A DNA stretch of 64,000 bases, from contig AP031357.1 in the NCBI GenBank assembly GCA_037833965.1, positions 5,600,001 through 5,664,000 on the forward strand. Direction: 5' to 3'. Below are positions 37,901 to 50,988 of the stretch, piece after piece (the first letter of the stretch is position 1; each line of letters begins with the position of its first letter). The translations under genes and the position numbers were made by a program. The stretch comes from Marchantia polymorpha subsp. ruderalis. Lineage: Eukaryota > Streptophyta > Marchantiopsida > Marchantiales > Marchantiaceae. A model generated the notes under the pieces. That model worked only from the letters and a program-made list of their open reading frames with translations, did not search any database and was not told the origin of the DNA.

Positions 37901-39508
37901 GTCGCTAGTCGCTACTCGGAGCACAGCGCCGTAGCTTTCACTTTTCCGCTTGGCTATACAACCGGTTCACACGCCTCTCACCATTTTCCCCGTGCGACTT
38001 GCTTAGTTGCGCCTCCGTGCTTGCCTCCCTTCTCTTGCTCCCTCCCTCCCCTCCCCTGCCTCCCTTCCTCGACCGCCATCCAGATGACTGTGAGCGGAAG
38101 AGCTTCCTGTAGGCATGTGTACAGTGTAGAGAGAGTGTAATGCACTCTGGTTCATTGGGATCTTTGGCATACGGTGGAATTGCGAAGGAGCAGCCCCGAC
38201 GCGAGGAATCCGAGTGTGAGTGAGTTTTTGGGAACACGGATGAAACATCCCTGTCGATTGGTCGATTGACTGAACCGGAGAGGAGAAGCGAGAGACAGAG
38301 GGAGAGATTCAGACACAGAGAGAGAAGCGTCGTGAGAGAGAGCGAGCGAGCTCCCCTGTCCTGTAAAACGCGTTTCAAGAATCGGAGTCAGGTTGCGGTT
38401 TCTGGTACTACTCACGGCCAAGGATTGGACTGTTTTCGCTTCGACGGCTGCTGATTGATAGCTTTTAGTCGTTCGTAGCTGGGCAGAGGTGGGTTTCGGG
38501 TTTGTACAGTGCGTGCCTCAGTCCATCGCATTAGCAGTCTCCAACGATTGGAGCGGACATTCGCAGGAACCATGAAGAAAATGTTGCCCTGCTCCAACTC
38601 TTCAGGTTTGTAACGTCCATACGCCGTCAATTGTTGTAGTGGGAACCAGTGTCTGTAGATCCTCCCGTGGATGAAGTAGCTTTTGCGCTCCGAGAGCCGT
38701 AGAGGTTTTAGGCAGATTGTTGCACACCTACGGCTCGCGGCTCGTACACCTCTGGCGTTGTGGGGGGTGGTGAAACGCGAAGCGGCTGCAGTCAGTCCTC
38801 GAGAGGGGATCTGTTTGAAGATTGTGGGCGAGAGGAGGAGGCGGGCAGTTTGTCGATTGGGCGCTCCTCACGCCGAGTCGATAACAATCAAGTGAATCGA
38901 TGCATTGTGGCATGTGACAGCAGGCTCCGGAGCGAATTCGAGAGCCGAAGCGGGCAGCATGTATACAGATACTCGCACGGGTTAAGGCCGCCCGCCGTTT
39001 GCCGGAGGATCTTTGAAGTTTGAACGGGCGTCGTCGGGACGGACGTTGCCAACGGCGAGGACAGGGACCGGCCTTGAATACGTTGAGAGCGTCGGACGTC
39101 GCAGGTTCGGAGCAGCCCGACCCGCGAGAGCTCTGGATTGGTCGCAAGTGGCGCGCCCACTTGGCCGCCGGCGCCACTTGCATTCTAGCGGATTGATTGT
39201 TCACAACGGTCTGTTCGTATCGGAACTTGTACAGACACCTGCGACGGGAGGGAGTGGCGCCATTTCTGCGCCTTTGATGGTTGGGAGATCGCTGGCCCGC
39301 AGCGAGCTTTCACCAATTTGGACATTGGGACATGGAAGAGCTTCGTTATTCTTCGTTGTCCACGACAGATGACGTTTTGTAGTTCAGAAGGCTTTGGTGT
39401 ACAGTTATTGAGTTTAGTTGAGTTCAGCGCTCCGAGGAAGGTACAGGCACCGCTGTGTTTTTTGGGCGACAATTTGGCACTCGTCGAAGCAGCACAGCGG
39501 AACTTGTG
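37901..39508 (+). promoter_or_regulatory. Probable promoter and leader of the five-exon gene
   Basis: GC-rich DNA directly upstream of the start at 39509, with GAGA runs on the plus strand around 38275-38355 (AGAGAGAGAAGCG, GAGAGAGAGCGAGCGAG) and a stable hairpin at 39144-39181. Such GAGA/CT-rich leaders are common in plants. The transcription start cannot be placed from the sequence. No canonical TATA box was identified. Confidence 0.4.
39144..39181. promoter_or_regulatory. GC-rich hairpin in the upstream leader
   Basis: GCAAGTGGCGC (39144-39154) and GCGCCACTTGC (39171-39181) are exact reverse complements around a 16-base loop. The loop contains another CACTTGG, a third copy of the arm core. 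It lies about 330 bp before the start codon of the five-exon gene, so in an RNA leader it would be a strong stem, and in DNA a dyad site. Confidence 0.7.
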
Positions 39509-42500
39509 ATGACCTCCGCCGTGGAGCAGGCAGGGAACGACCATCCGGTGGGCTTCCCTCCTCACCGCGACGGTCCTGTATCGCAGTCGCATTTTTCCCA
39601 GTTTTGGTATCGAACAAATTCCATTCCGGAACCCATTACCGTCATTTCTCCATCAAGTGAGTTGCTGCCAGGCGAATCCCAATTTTAGTCAATGGTTCGT
39701 CAATGCCGCTCGTCAGTTTTGTGAAATTGGATAGAAGTTCTTGCTTTATTACAGCCTCGAGGGGCATCTGTGGACCCTCAATCTACCGTGAAGCGAGGAT
39801 TGACCTAGTGTTTGTCTCCACAGTGGGTGCATCAACGCCACCGCCCCGAGGAGTCCTCAAATTGGACGTCTACGGTAGTTCAGCGAAAGACATGACGCAT
39901 GATTTGCCGCATTGGATGGACTCGAAACGGGTATGCGATTCTATCGTTACAGTCATTTTGCCTCCACTGTCGAACTTCAATAGTGGCCTCAGCGCTCGGG
40001 ATAGACAGGGTGTTACTAAACGAAATTCGCTTACTCCGGGAGTTAGTGTATTGCTTGAGTTCGATGCGTCCATCCCAGGCAGCTAACTTTCCTTCCTCCA
40101 GCTGGCCACTGATCACAAAAATTGCCGTCGCGCATGTCCTGTGATGATGGATAACGGCAGCTGACAGAATGCGTTTGGTTGTGAACAGGGCCATACACAG
40201 TCTGCAACTCGGTTGGAGATAACCCCTGAAGCAGGTCCCTCTACTCCCATGAAATGCCCTCCGAGGCAGCTTATTGAACCCCCGAACTCTTTGCACCAGT
40301 TTTCCCCAGGAAGTTCTTATGTCGCCTTGTTCGATAAACGCAGCAAGCTGACTTGGGCCAGGCAGGAACAGTCACCAAACATACCGGCAGGTGCGAACTA
40401 CCCTGTGCCTGCTTCTTCAAACAGGGGGACCGATCATTCTGGTTTGCAGCGGGATTCCGTACAGGTTCAGAAGGAATCTCAGAAAGAAAACGTGATGTCA
40501 CTGACAGTGCTCAACTCTGCGCTTCATATGATATCTACGTCGAAAGGCGGAGCTTCTCCTTCCACAGGATCCTCGCCGATTGGTCAGCCCCCCTCGATTC
40601 GCGCATTGGCGACGATAGCCGAGACGAAATCGAAAACGACACATCCGGACGACTCCATATTGCAGCTCCAGTTGCGACATGAGCCGTGCAGCCGATCTCC
40701 TGTCACATCACCAGAGAAGTACTGTGGAGATCGCCGGGCTCATCACGAAGCGGTGGGAGGTAGTGACAGCACGTCACACGGAGTGAAGCAAGAAGCTCTG
40801 AATAGACCCAGTCGAGTTAACGATGGGGCTTGGAATCCGGTGCGCCCAGGGTCAAAGTCTGGCGCACATGAGTTTTCCCATCCACCACAAGGTCACGAGT
40901 CAGCGAGGTCTATGATCAATTCGTTGAGATTGTTCCAGCCGAGGAGGCAAGCTACACAAGAAAGCCAAGGTTCTCTAGATCTGCATGCGGACCTAAGTCT
41001 GGCCCTGCAACCCGCCACCGAATCTACTCATCATGCCATGTGGCACGGGAGCGAGTCTCCCTCTATATTATTAGCGCAAAAGTGGTCCGAGGTTATTAGT
41101 CCGAAACCAGACACTTATTTAACAGCCCATAGTAACCAATGTAGCGGATCGACCAATTCAACTCCCTCAGCTCCGCAGACCCCCGCCGAGAGCTTGTCCC
41201 TTTTCCATCTCATGCCTAGCAGTGATACAGTAGGCCGGGAACAGTCCAGGACGGATGACGAGAGGATGGGAGGCCTGAATGATGGGACCGCGTCCACCGG
41301 GAGGAAGCGAAAACAATTTCGCAAGGTGCACAAAACTGCGGATTACTCACCAGGAGCATCCTCTGCGATCGAGCTGAATAACCCCGCCGAGTACGCGGAT
41401 CTGCGCGATCAAATCAAAAAGAGGGTCAAGAGGGAGAATTCAGAGCTGGTGCCTTTGGCAAACCTATCGAGTGCACAGGAGCCATTAGAAGACACCGATG
41501 CGGAGCCTACGTCGTTTCAGCTATGGTTAGAGACTTCTGAAACAGTTTCTCATCCTAAGAAACACGACTTTTTCCCAGACAAGCCCAGGTGTGCCGATGC
41601 CACGGTACCGTCTCCATCTCAAGAATCTCCTCTCAGAAAGGCGAGGCTGTGTGGGACCGGCAGTCCTTCACTGTTCAAAGACTCTCGAAACTTTTCACGG
41701 GACGGACTTCGCTATCAGAACGGAGTCGTTAGAGACAACGCAGCAGCTGGATCTTTCGACACGACGGCACCCAACAAGGCAACCCTGCATTCCATGTCAC
41801 CGTTTCCCCCGAGACAACCGTCTGCCGCAACAGAGATGCTTGAGGACACCGAGCTAGGTTTAGGAAGACCTTCCACTCTTAACCCGTCAGTAGCAGAGTG
41901 CATCAGGAGCCTCCCGCAAGTCGTGAAAACCCTGGGAGAGCAAGGAGAAGAGGCCACCTGCGGAGACGCTTCATGGCAGCGATCGAAGCTTTTCACAGTC
42001 CCAGCTCATGCGCCAATGCCGATTTGTCATCCAACATTTTCAGCCGGAGAGCCGTCTTTGCCACTTTCGCTGAGCTGCTTTGCCGAGCCCGTGAGAAATC
42101 CTCCGGCTAGGAGCCCAGTTGCATCGACGCCCAAGCCCGAAGAAGAATGGGGCAAGTCTTTGGCGCTGTCTGCCACTCCTGTGGCACCCGTTCCTCCCCA
42201 TTCGTCTCCCGCAGGGCCACCTATGACCTTCCAGGATCGTTTTGTCCTGCTTCAAGCATATCTGAAGCACTGCGATGAAGTTGGCACCAGTCAAAACGCC
42301 CAGGGTGGGTAGAAGAAATTCAAGCCCTGTAAATCAATGACAGAGTTTTCTGATTTTTGTTTGAGTTTGATTTTTTTATTCCTATCTTGCAGAGTTTCGG
42401 CCTGTACGATTTGACGATGACTGATGGCTTCGAGTGAAACGTTCATTCGAAATTTCCTGACGATTGTCCTGCTTGTCTCCGCAGCCCTTAGGAATCTTTC

Positions 42501-42947
42501 TCCCGCCGCGCGGAGCGGCGTTGCGGTCGAATTAGAGTCGAAAGCCATGTGGCTATCGATAGAGGAAGGTAAGCTAGATGATCTCTCTGATTCCTAAGCT
42601 CTGTATTTTCATGTGTCACATTTTACTGAATTAGTGGATCCAGGCTAGGGTTTGCATCATGCCATCCCGTTGAAGCAATTAATGTGACTTTATAATAAGC
42701 CAGATTCCGTTCTGCTGGACTCAATTATGCAGGCTTGGAGATGAAGCGATTGAATCATATCAATGTCATGGGCTGGGGCACCAAAGCTTCACAGTTTTCT
42801 CAAGGAGATGAGGGAGCTACACCGAGAGGCAGGAGGTTACCAGTGCCTGGAGACATGCGGCCCCTTCCATTTTTTTCACCAACCCTACCAGCAAGAGTTC
42901 CATCGGGAGTGCTGTCAGTTGCTACCACTCCAACCCCATTCACTTAG
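39509..42947 (+). CDS. Unidentified plant protein, five exons, about 912 residues
   Basis: Proposed exons are 39509-39656, 39755-39930, 40189-42304, 42485-42568 and 42733-42947. All junctions are GT-AG, phases agree (1, 0, 1, 1), and the stop is at 42945-42947. Exon 2 could instead start at 39824 (889 residues). Exon 1 encodes GPVSQSHFSQFWYRTNSIPE followed by PITVISPS, a compact motif. The large third exon is Ser/Pro-rich and probably disordered, with basic nuclear-signal-like clusters GRKRKQFRK and KKRVKREN. The end of exon 3 plus exons 4-5 form a helical module: FQDRFVLLQAYLKHCDE, then LRNLSPAARSGVAVELESKA and MWLSIEEGLEMKRLNHINVM. That it spans two introns in one frame argues that it is real. 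From memory, uncharacterised plant proteins carry a similar C-terminal module with the pattern AARS-x-AVELE-KRAI; I cannot name the family. A nuclear regulatory role is inference. Confidence 0.8.
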
Positions 42948-43277
42948 ATCATCGCGGAGCTCTTTCAGAATTTTATTTTTCGCGCGGACCTTACTTAATT
43001 GCGGTTCTACCACACGAGTCCACGCGGAGGTAAGGTATCCCGTCTGTGGAGAACTCGTGCGCGGCTTAGCACCACCGATCACCCACTTTTCAGAGGGTCG
43101 TTTTTTGTGAATAACATTTCCTTTGAGGTGGGGATAGATATTCCCCGTCACGGGCCCATTTGCTAGATGGGTTGCATCAAGTCAGTAGGTTTCATGTACA
43201 GCGGAACTGTATCAAGGACCCCAATTCAAGGGTCAATGGAAGAAATGTCAGCTAATTGCCGATCACCTCCATCTTTG

Positions 43278-43283
43278 AATAAA
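43278..43283 (+). terminator. Candidate poly(A) signal of the five-exon gene
   Basis: AATAAA about 330 bp after the stop codon, followed by a T-rich stretch. Plant signals are loose, so the position is only indicative. Confidence 0.35.
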
Positions 43284-43656
43284 TCAAGGAGTCATGTAAT
43301 TTATATTGATATTTGTCCTTGATTTTCCTCTGTTCACTGGTGTTATCTTGTGTCAGGGCTGTTCCCAACACGGCAATCTGTTTCCGTATGTAATGAATCT
43401 ACATCTCGTCAGAACTCTCATGACAGCATTTTGATTCTCATTTTGCCTCAGCATTTTGCCTCAAATCTACACTCGCTGTACGCTCACCGCGGCTGACACG
43501 TCTTTCTTCGTCTGGGCCACTGGTCTTGTCCACAATCTTCATCTGTGTGGCAGCCGCGGAGGCCAACTTCCCCAATTCTATCTGATGTATACCCCTGTTT
43601 GAGAGTCTTTCGTTGTAGATCAGCATTCGTACAAGACCAGAACTGGAAAAGTGAAA

Positions 43657-43673
43657 GGCAGGCAGGCAGGCAG
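43657..43673. repeat. (GGCA)4 microsatellite
   Basis: Four GGCA units plus one base. Confidence 0.9.
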
Positions 43674-44122
43674 CGTACCGGGTCTCTATAGATTCGAGCT
43701 ACAAACAGCAGCATGAGGCAGATATTATCTGTCACGTCGGCGGCTTCACGAGAAGTGTCCGCTCAGTGCTCTTAGCCTACTCGGTAAATTTTGGTGGAGG
43801 ATAAGGGCCGATACACGACAGGAGTCCGGTTGGGATGGAATAAGAAAAAAGTTAACTTAGCTAGACCTTAACGCAGTGGAGGTACCCAATCACGCTACGC
43901 CGCTCTGAAGCCGGAGAGAAAATGAGGAAGGAAGAGCCTGTTACAGCAGCGCTTTTGCTCAACTGTCAGGCTGTAACCTCTAATCTCAAACTGACCTTTT
44001 AGCTCCAGCTCAGGCCGACCTGACTTGACGTGACCTTACCTGGTGAAACTCGGCACTCCAGCTGCCACTCTACCACCACCGACTACACGTAGGGGGATGA
44101 GGGATCCTTCCTGGACCCTTAC

Positions 44123-44151
44123 ATGTACATGGTCATGTACTCCATGTACAT
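44123..44151. repeat. 10-bp inverted repeat rich in GTAC
   Basis: ATGTACATGG (44123-44132) pairs with CCATGTACAT (44142-44151) around TCATGTACT. Three GTAC cores fall within 29 bp. GTAC is the core bound by plant SBP/SPL factors, so a regulatory role is conceivable, but no gene starts nearby. Confidence 0.6.
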
Positions 44152-44410
44152 CACCAGGATTTACAGGCCAATTTTGAAATTTTGTATTCCGCGAATCTTG
44201 ACTGGTGAGAATTCAAATCTCCCGTCTTTCTCGCGCACCTCTTGACTCGTGTTTGTTTATGGGCAGGTGGCCAAACGATAGGGCGGTTGACTTTTGCTGT
44301 GATAAATGAAGCAATGCTTCGATCCTTACTTTTGTTTGTTTGTACAGCAGCGGCACTATGTAAACAGAATGACAGAGCACCCCACCCGCTGCCCCTTCCC
44401 ACAGCTTCTG

Positions 44411-44431
44411 CAGCAGCAGCAGCAGCAGCAG
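44411..44431. repeat. (CAG)7 microsatellite
   Basis: Seven uninterrupted CAG units. Confidence 0.95.
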
Positions 44432-44585
44432 ACACTTAAACAATGCGGTGGACTTCTTGACCCCAGCCAATATTCTGCGACTCTAGAGTCTACATCCTCC
44501 CTCGTCCCTCGTCCCATCTCTCGATCTCCCCAGCCTCTCACTCCGCTTCTATCTTTGACGCCTCACCAACGAACCACCAGCACTG

Positions 44586-44605
44586 CTACTACTACTACTA
44601 CTACT
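44586..44605. repeat. (CTA)n microsatellite
   Basis: Six to seven CTA units between GCT-like flanks. Confidence 0.9.
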
Positions 44606-47600
44606 GCGTCCCATCACCCCATGTCATGTCGATGCGAGGCCATAATTGCCATAATGTAGACGATAATGCGCGGCCGCGCATTGATGGGCACCTGCAGCTC
44701 CTCGACTATTCTCATTCGAATGCAGCCACAGAATTCAAATCCCTGTGGCCCTTAGGACCTAGACTCCTACTCCGTCTAGAGGACAGGCTACGGAGAGGGC
44801 AGTCGTCGTGTCTGCGGCCCGGTGCTACTCCTCCTCCGCGGACTCCCCGTCTTCATATTTTTGAAAGTTGGGAGAATGTAGCACGGAAATGTTCCCATTG
44901 GCCTTTCCACGGTTCGTACGTTTCTACGTGAACTATGCAAGGTACAGTGGAGGAGGTGATGAGGACGGAAGGAGGGTGTTATGATTCTGAGAATCAGTGA
45001 GTGAGATCTTGGATTTGGCTTGACATGTTTGTCATTTGCCGTGCCCCGCCCGACTGAGTCAAATTCAACTGTAGACTCTTTCCGGATTGACCACGTTTTC
45101 AACTGAAGCGGGTCTTCAACTTCTTCAACCATATCCATGCTTTTGACAAACCTGTCTTGTTCCCCCACATGCTAAGCCGTTGTGTGTCCTCTCCTTTTCC
45201 AAATTTTTCTCAGCCCAACATGTCTCCAAAGTTGTTCTGGTCTCACCATGTACAAAACTTGAATTCTAACCGTCGTGCTCTAATATGATTCCTGGAGTTG
45301 AATGTGACCTCCGTGAGTATCCAAATTTGGAGACATAATTTCGCACTTTTGTTCACTGACATATTCAGAAGATGTGTACTAAATCTAAAAACCTAAATCT
45401 CCAAGATGAGGTTCAAAGTCTGAACTTAATTGGGTGAGTTGTGATTCCGCGAAGATGCCACCAAGACTAGGACATATTCTAAAGCGTAGACTTGCTTGCT
45501 GTACAAAGTGTGATAAATGTAGTTCTATATCTACATGGAAAAAATATCCACGTCTTTTATATTTTAGAATCTTATATGTAGAAGTCAAGTCCAACTTGCG
45601 TCACATTGTTCTCATGTATTTGACGATCTGAATGTTGTGTAATCATTTGCTTTATGTGGAAAGTTCATACTCCTACTTTCTATCCTGTTTTCTTTGTTCA
45701 ACTGATTTGTACTCCACGAATAAAAGCATGCAGTTTTTAGATTTATGTTTATCGTGGTCACAAGAGCTGGCCTTGTAAGAGATAATGAGGAACAGAGGCT
45801 TGTATTAGTCATCATTCATGGATTCTCGAGAAATTTGAACCATGAACTTCAAGTTTCCATGATGAAGAATGTTGTATTTCTGAATGGTTTGAATTTCAAT
45901 TCACTCAAATGATTGATTTCCTCAATATTTTGTTGTAGATGAAGGTTTTTTCCATGAAATCTCTTGAATCTTGACTTCTTACGTCTTTTAATTAATTTCA
46001 AGATATCGCATCAGTTTTTCAATCGTTTCATAAAGAATAATTCGCTTCTTCTTTGTAAGAATTGTGGGCCTTTTGAAAACGATATTGTGAAATAGAAATA
46101 CAAGTCGTAGTAAACAAAATACATCATGCACGAAAATTATTCATGAGGAGGTGTTGCAATGTAGTTTTGGAAATCGCTGAATTTATTTGGATTCGATCTC
46201 TCAGTTAGTCTTTCGAAAAAATTTAATCTTTTGAGGTTCCACTTGATGGATTGACATTTTGATGTAGCTGTGTTCCTTCCTCTCTGCATCTAAATTGCAC
46301 TTCCCACGAGCAGATTGCTGCCTGTAACTACACTGGGCACGAAGTTTTTAAACGGCTTTTTGGCTTCATTTGTGTGTACAGTTGGAAAGAACTTTTCGGT
46401 TCGCCATCCACCCTTTCCTTATATCCCTCAAATATGGTTTCTTCTGCCCTTCTTTGGCTCTCTTTGTCTCGTATCCTTGGTAGTAGGTCTTATTTGATTC
46501 AGCATCTGCTCTATTGGATCTATAGATTCCTCCATTATAAAAAAAAATTATATGTTTGTCCTCGAGGATATATTTCCGTATGACGTACACTTCACATTCA
46601 GTGAAGGGGTTTATGCTCAAGCCGATGAGACATACCGCCTGCCATGAATTAAAGTAATCACTGAAAGATTTTCCTGCACAGCTCGAGCAATACAAAATGA
46701 ATCACTCAGTGTATGAACAGAAAGTTCATCGTCTTGGATGACATTGTAGCAAGAAGCAGCCTCTTTGAACTCTGTTTTGCAGTGCAGATGCAGAAAGCAA
46801 CCGCCGTATTTTTGCAACAAGGAACTGTATATTTGTAACAGCGAGGCATGAAGGCAGTCCGTCCGGTGAAGTCTATCTCAATTCAAGGCTAGGAAGCATG
46901 AAGTGAAGACACGGCGGCATTATGCTTTGCAATCACGTAAGTGCTGATTTCAACAGAACCCTCTTGTTCTGATGACCTTATCTTGGAAGAGCGTCCGAAC
47001 TGCATCTATGAGGTGTCATGAACCTCGTCACGGATGACTGTGGATCGCATGTTCCGAACTTCAAAGAAAATTCCTCGTAATGCTTTTTCGATTCCAGGTC
47101 CAACCTCACTCCAGACTCACTCCGAAAGTCTGCTCTCGGGCTACAACTTTCCCTCTCGCTCTTTCGTTCTTCACGGCCGGGTTTTGATAAGCGCAGCGAG
47201 TCAAGATAAACATGCCCCACATGCAAAACATTTCCCAGCGGCATATTTCGCAACTCATTGGCACATGATCTGGTATCGGACGAAGACGAGACCTCCGTCA
47301 ACAACAAAACACATGTGCGAGTTGATCTGGCGGCTCGTGAGAGCGAACGGATGGCAAATCCGGTGGTCCCCAGCACGGGACGAACGAAGGGAGCGAGTCA
47401 GGGAAGGAAGCAAACGAAAGGAAAGCAAAGGAAAGCAGAAGAGGGGCACTCGTAGGGTCGCCATGTGGAAAAGTCATGACGATGGATGGTGCATCGCCCG
47501 ATTGGATGAGCAGATGGAACCATGTTGCAGCCACTGATTGGAAGATGACAAGGAGCCATGTCACATGTGCTGTATTCTGTACCATCATCCCGAAAATCTA

Positions 47601-50600
47601 TTTTGAAAAAGGTTCTATCTTTTCTCTGGCATGTCGTGCGTCTGCGTTATTGCCCTCCTCGCCCCTTGTTTGTTTTGTTATGTTCTTGTTTGGCCTTTCT
47701 TGTTCTCTATTATGGGATCCGATGTACGAATCTGCACAAAATCCCGCTTTCCGCAATTCATCGTTATGAGCGAGTGAAAAAGCTCTCCGACGCATTTACC
47801 CGTCCCACCCATTGCACGAGGTCAACCGCTCCTGTTCTCCCCCGAGCCCCGCCTCTTATTTTGCATTATCCACGCCCGCGTCCCGCATTTCAACGGACTA
47901 AAGAAAATATTTGGTTAGCTGTTGTCGACGTCTTCGCTTTTCTTCACGAGAGACAAAGGCCACAATACTCATTCCTTCTCGACAGTCTCCGGTAAAATAA
48001 AATATTTACGATGATTGGTGCATAGCCTTTTGACCGCCATTGTTCACATGTGGCTATCTACCTGCGAAATAAATAATACGTGGCTGCGAGAAAAAGCTGC
48101 TTGGACATACTTTACCACTGGTGCCTTTGACACAGCAGCAGCAGCATGGGATGTTTTTACCTCCACACTCGCGGCCCAGATTCCCACCCACAGTGTGCAA
48201 GAACTTTGTGGGAGGAATAAAGTTGCCCACTGAATATCTCTGTGTCTGCTCTTGCATGGCTGTAAACCCGGCCAATACCGTATGCGACGTTCATCATTGG
48301 ATGGAAATGATCGAGTCGGTCTACGAGTAGAATTTCCATGTACAAGTGGTCAGATATCTAGAGACATCATTGCCAAGTTTGAGCCTTCGTATGTCGAAGC
48401 TACCGTCGAGAACGTGGCTGCAATTCCAGGCCCACTCTGAGCACCTCCGAGGATGTTGTTCAGTAGCTGTTTTACTTGGCCATCAGGAAAGTGAGCAAGC
48501 TCTCATTTCCTCGTCAGCTTCCTTTTCTCTCGTCTTTTACCGGAATCTCGCCTCTCTTCTAGAACGCCGTCCGTAGCTTGACAATGACGCACTGGGGGTT
48601 TGTCGGTCGTCGTCGAAAGCGCAGAGCGTGGTAACTTAGACGCGACTCTCGGGCACGATCGTGGGCATGGAGCAAGACATCGAGGTTCCTGGTTCTGCGT
48701 CAACGGACCTCGACTCACCAATCGCAGCGTTCCTCTTGTTTGTCTGCCTTTAAAATAGACGTCACACCTTTTTCTGCAACCCGTGACCGAAATAATTCCG
48801 AGATATTAGGTGCACTATTATTTATTCCATTGTGATGCTATTCTTACCCCCTCGGTCTCATCCTTGACGGGTCTTCCCATGCTTTTTGCTATATTCCGCA
48901 GTGATCCCGGATGATTAAAATAGAAAGTCCAAATTTTTTAAACGATCTTCGCTTTCACACGAAGTTTTGAATTTCACATCTACGTCCCCACATTGATATT
49001 CCATGTTGCGAAACTAGAAGAAATTGGGCATTTATGTAGCAAAATTTGGTACTCCATGTAGCACGCATTTCTGATGGAAGTATAACGAGAAGGCTCGGCA
49101 GACAACGGAGCGGCCATCCTCGGTAGAACGCTGTGTCACACAGCCTGTGTGGCCATGGTGAATGAAGCTGCTAGCAAACAAGCCTACTTCGCTGCTGAAG
49201 AAGTCATAAATTGTTCCAGAGGCTAAATTAGAATCACTCTTTGTTGGAACAACAAAGATTGTTCCCTGAGAAAATTAACAACATTATAGGAAATAGAGTA
49301 GGATAAAACATTGTTTATTAAACATGCCTCTGTTGACATGTAAAAGCATGTCTGTACATTTCAGATGGTAAAAGTTATTATGATAGACTTGGTACTTCCA
49401 ATCGTACACTTGATATAGTTGTAAAGAGTGTGTGAGAGTATACCCCGCTAGATATCAAGATTACTATTTTCATTTGCTTATTGTGTAATTTTTTCATTGT
49501 TTGAAAAAAAGCACTATCCAGTGTTAGTCACATAGAAGCAATCTCATCCTCATATGCTCATTTCTTTATTCCCAATTCCATATATGTGTATAAGAAATTA
49601 TTGCTCATTGAATTGTTTGTAAGAATCAAGACCAATTCTCATGTTTGATTTTATGCTTGTATGACTCGATATCATTCCATGATTTTTATTCCACTTGAAT
49701 CTGCCTCAATACACCAAGGAAGAGTCTAGACTTGTGTTCAGATATATCAATGATACCTGCACAAGATACAGAAGTGTCATATGCATGATAATCATTTTTT
49801 TTAAACAAGTATTGATCAATTATTAAAGTAAGCTATAACTCGTGGAATGTTAACTGTATTAAATACGGATTTTTTTGCTCGGATACTTTTGCAATTATTT
49901 TTTGTGCTGCTCATTATGTTTTACTCCTTGGTTTTAATAACGTTGGGATAAGTTTTACCAACTTAGTTTTTCATGTTTGTTTTAATTGTTACAACATGAC
50001 AAAGAAACAAACATTCACATAGAATAAACATATCAAAAACATGTTTCATCATTACAAGATTATGTTCAAGAGGTCACTTCATCATTATCATATCTTCATA
50101 TGATAATGAAATCTTCAGTTTGTATCACAAAAGAGTAGACCTAGTTTTCTTTAATAAATCTAAATAACCATAAATACATCAATTAGATTTAATATCTAAA
50201 ATATATAATTTGTAACGATAAGATTGGTGAAATATTATATCACTCAATTGTTACAATAAAACTCAGCATGATTTTTTTTCTCTCTACATACATGTTTCAC
50301 ATATGGTTAACACAAGATAAAATGTCATAACTATCCACATAATTTCTTGTAAATTGATAAAATGCCTGATCTCATTATGATCCCAAAATTAACACATCAC
50401 ACACATCATTGATGTGTAATCTCGTAAACAAAAGAATGATTCATCATAATGGTCTAAATCCAAGGACATAATTCAGAAATTATTCACAGGAAAATCGGAT
50501 TATATCATTAATAACTTAAATGAGATGTTATATATGATAACTACCTTATTAGCTTAATTAAATAGGATTAATATAATTGAAATTAGATCAAAACAAAAAA

Positions 50601-50970
50601 TACAATGAAAAATACGATGAAGATAAGACTTTGGATTTGAAATTCAAAAAAATATGAATGACAAGGTAAAGAGTAAAGTTTTATCAAAAACGATTGGATC
50701 AAAAACGTTTTTTATTCAATAAAAGCAATAGAAATTATTTTAAAAAAATAAACGTTTGTATTTTTATATTACATTTATATCTTTTGATTTTGAGGCAAAT
50801 GGAAAAAAATAATAATTACATTTTGATGTTGGTGGTTTTGAAGCAAAAATTACATTAAAAATTTTGTCAAATAGATTATATGTTTTTTTGAAATTGACGA
50901 CTTTTAACTTGTAAGAGTTTGAATCAAAACTACTACATCACATTGATCTTTCAGATAATTTTAATATTAA

Positions 50971-50988
50971 TCTATCTATCTATCTATC
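50971..50988. repeat. (TCTA)n microsatellite
   Basis: Four and a half TCTA units. Confidence 0.9.

Larger units (their letters stand above)
43284..49000. other. Intergenic, mixed composition, no supportable gene
   Basis: GC-richer patches (43.9-45.1 and 47.0-48.8 kb) contain GGCA, CAG and CTA runs and overlapping short frames. The longest is plus 47034-47537, which lacks a recognisable domain. 45.3-46.9 kb is AT-richer, and its minus strand has a hydrophilic frame (46695-46366) that I do not recognise. Nothing here met the standard for a gene call. Confidence 0.35.

Noticed and set aside
47034-47537. Plus-strand open frame of 167 codons
   Set aside because: It has no convincing domain or splice partners, and a minus-strand frame covers much of the same DNA.
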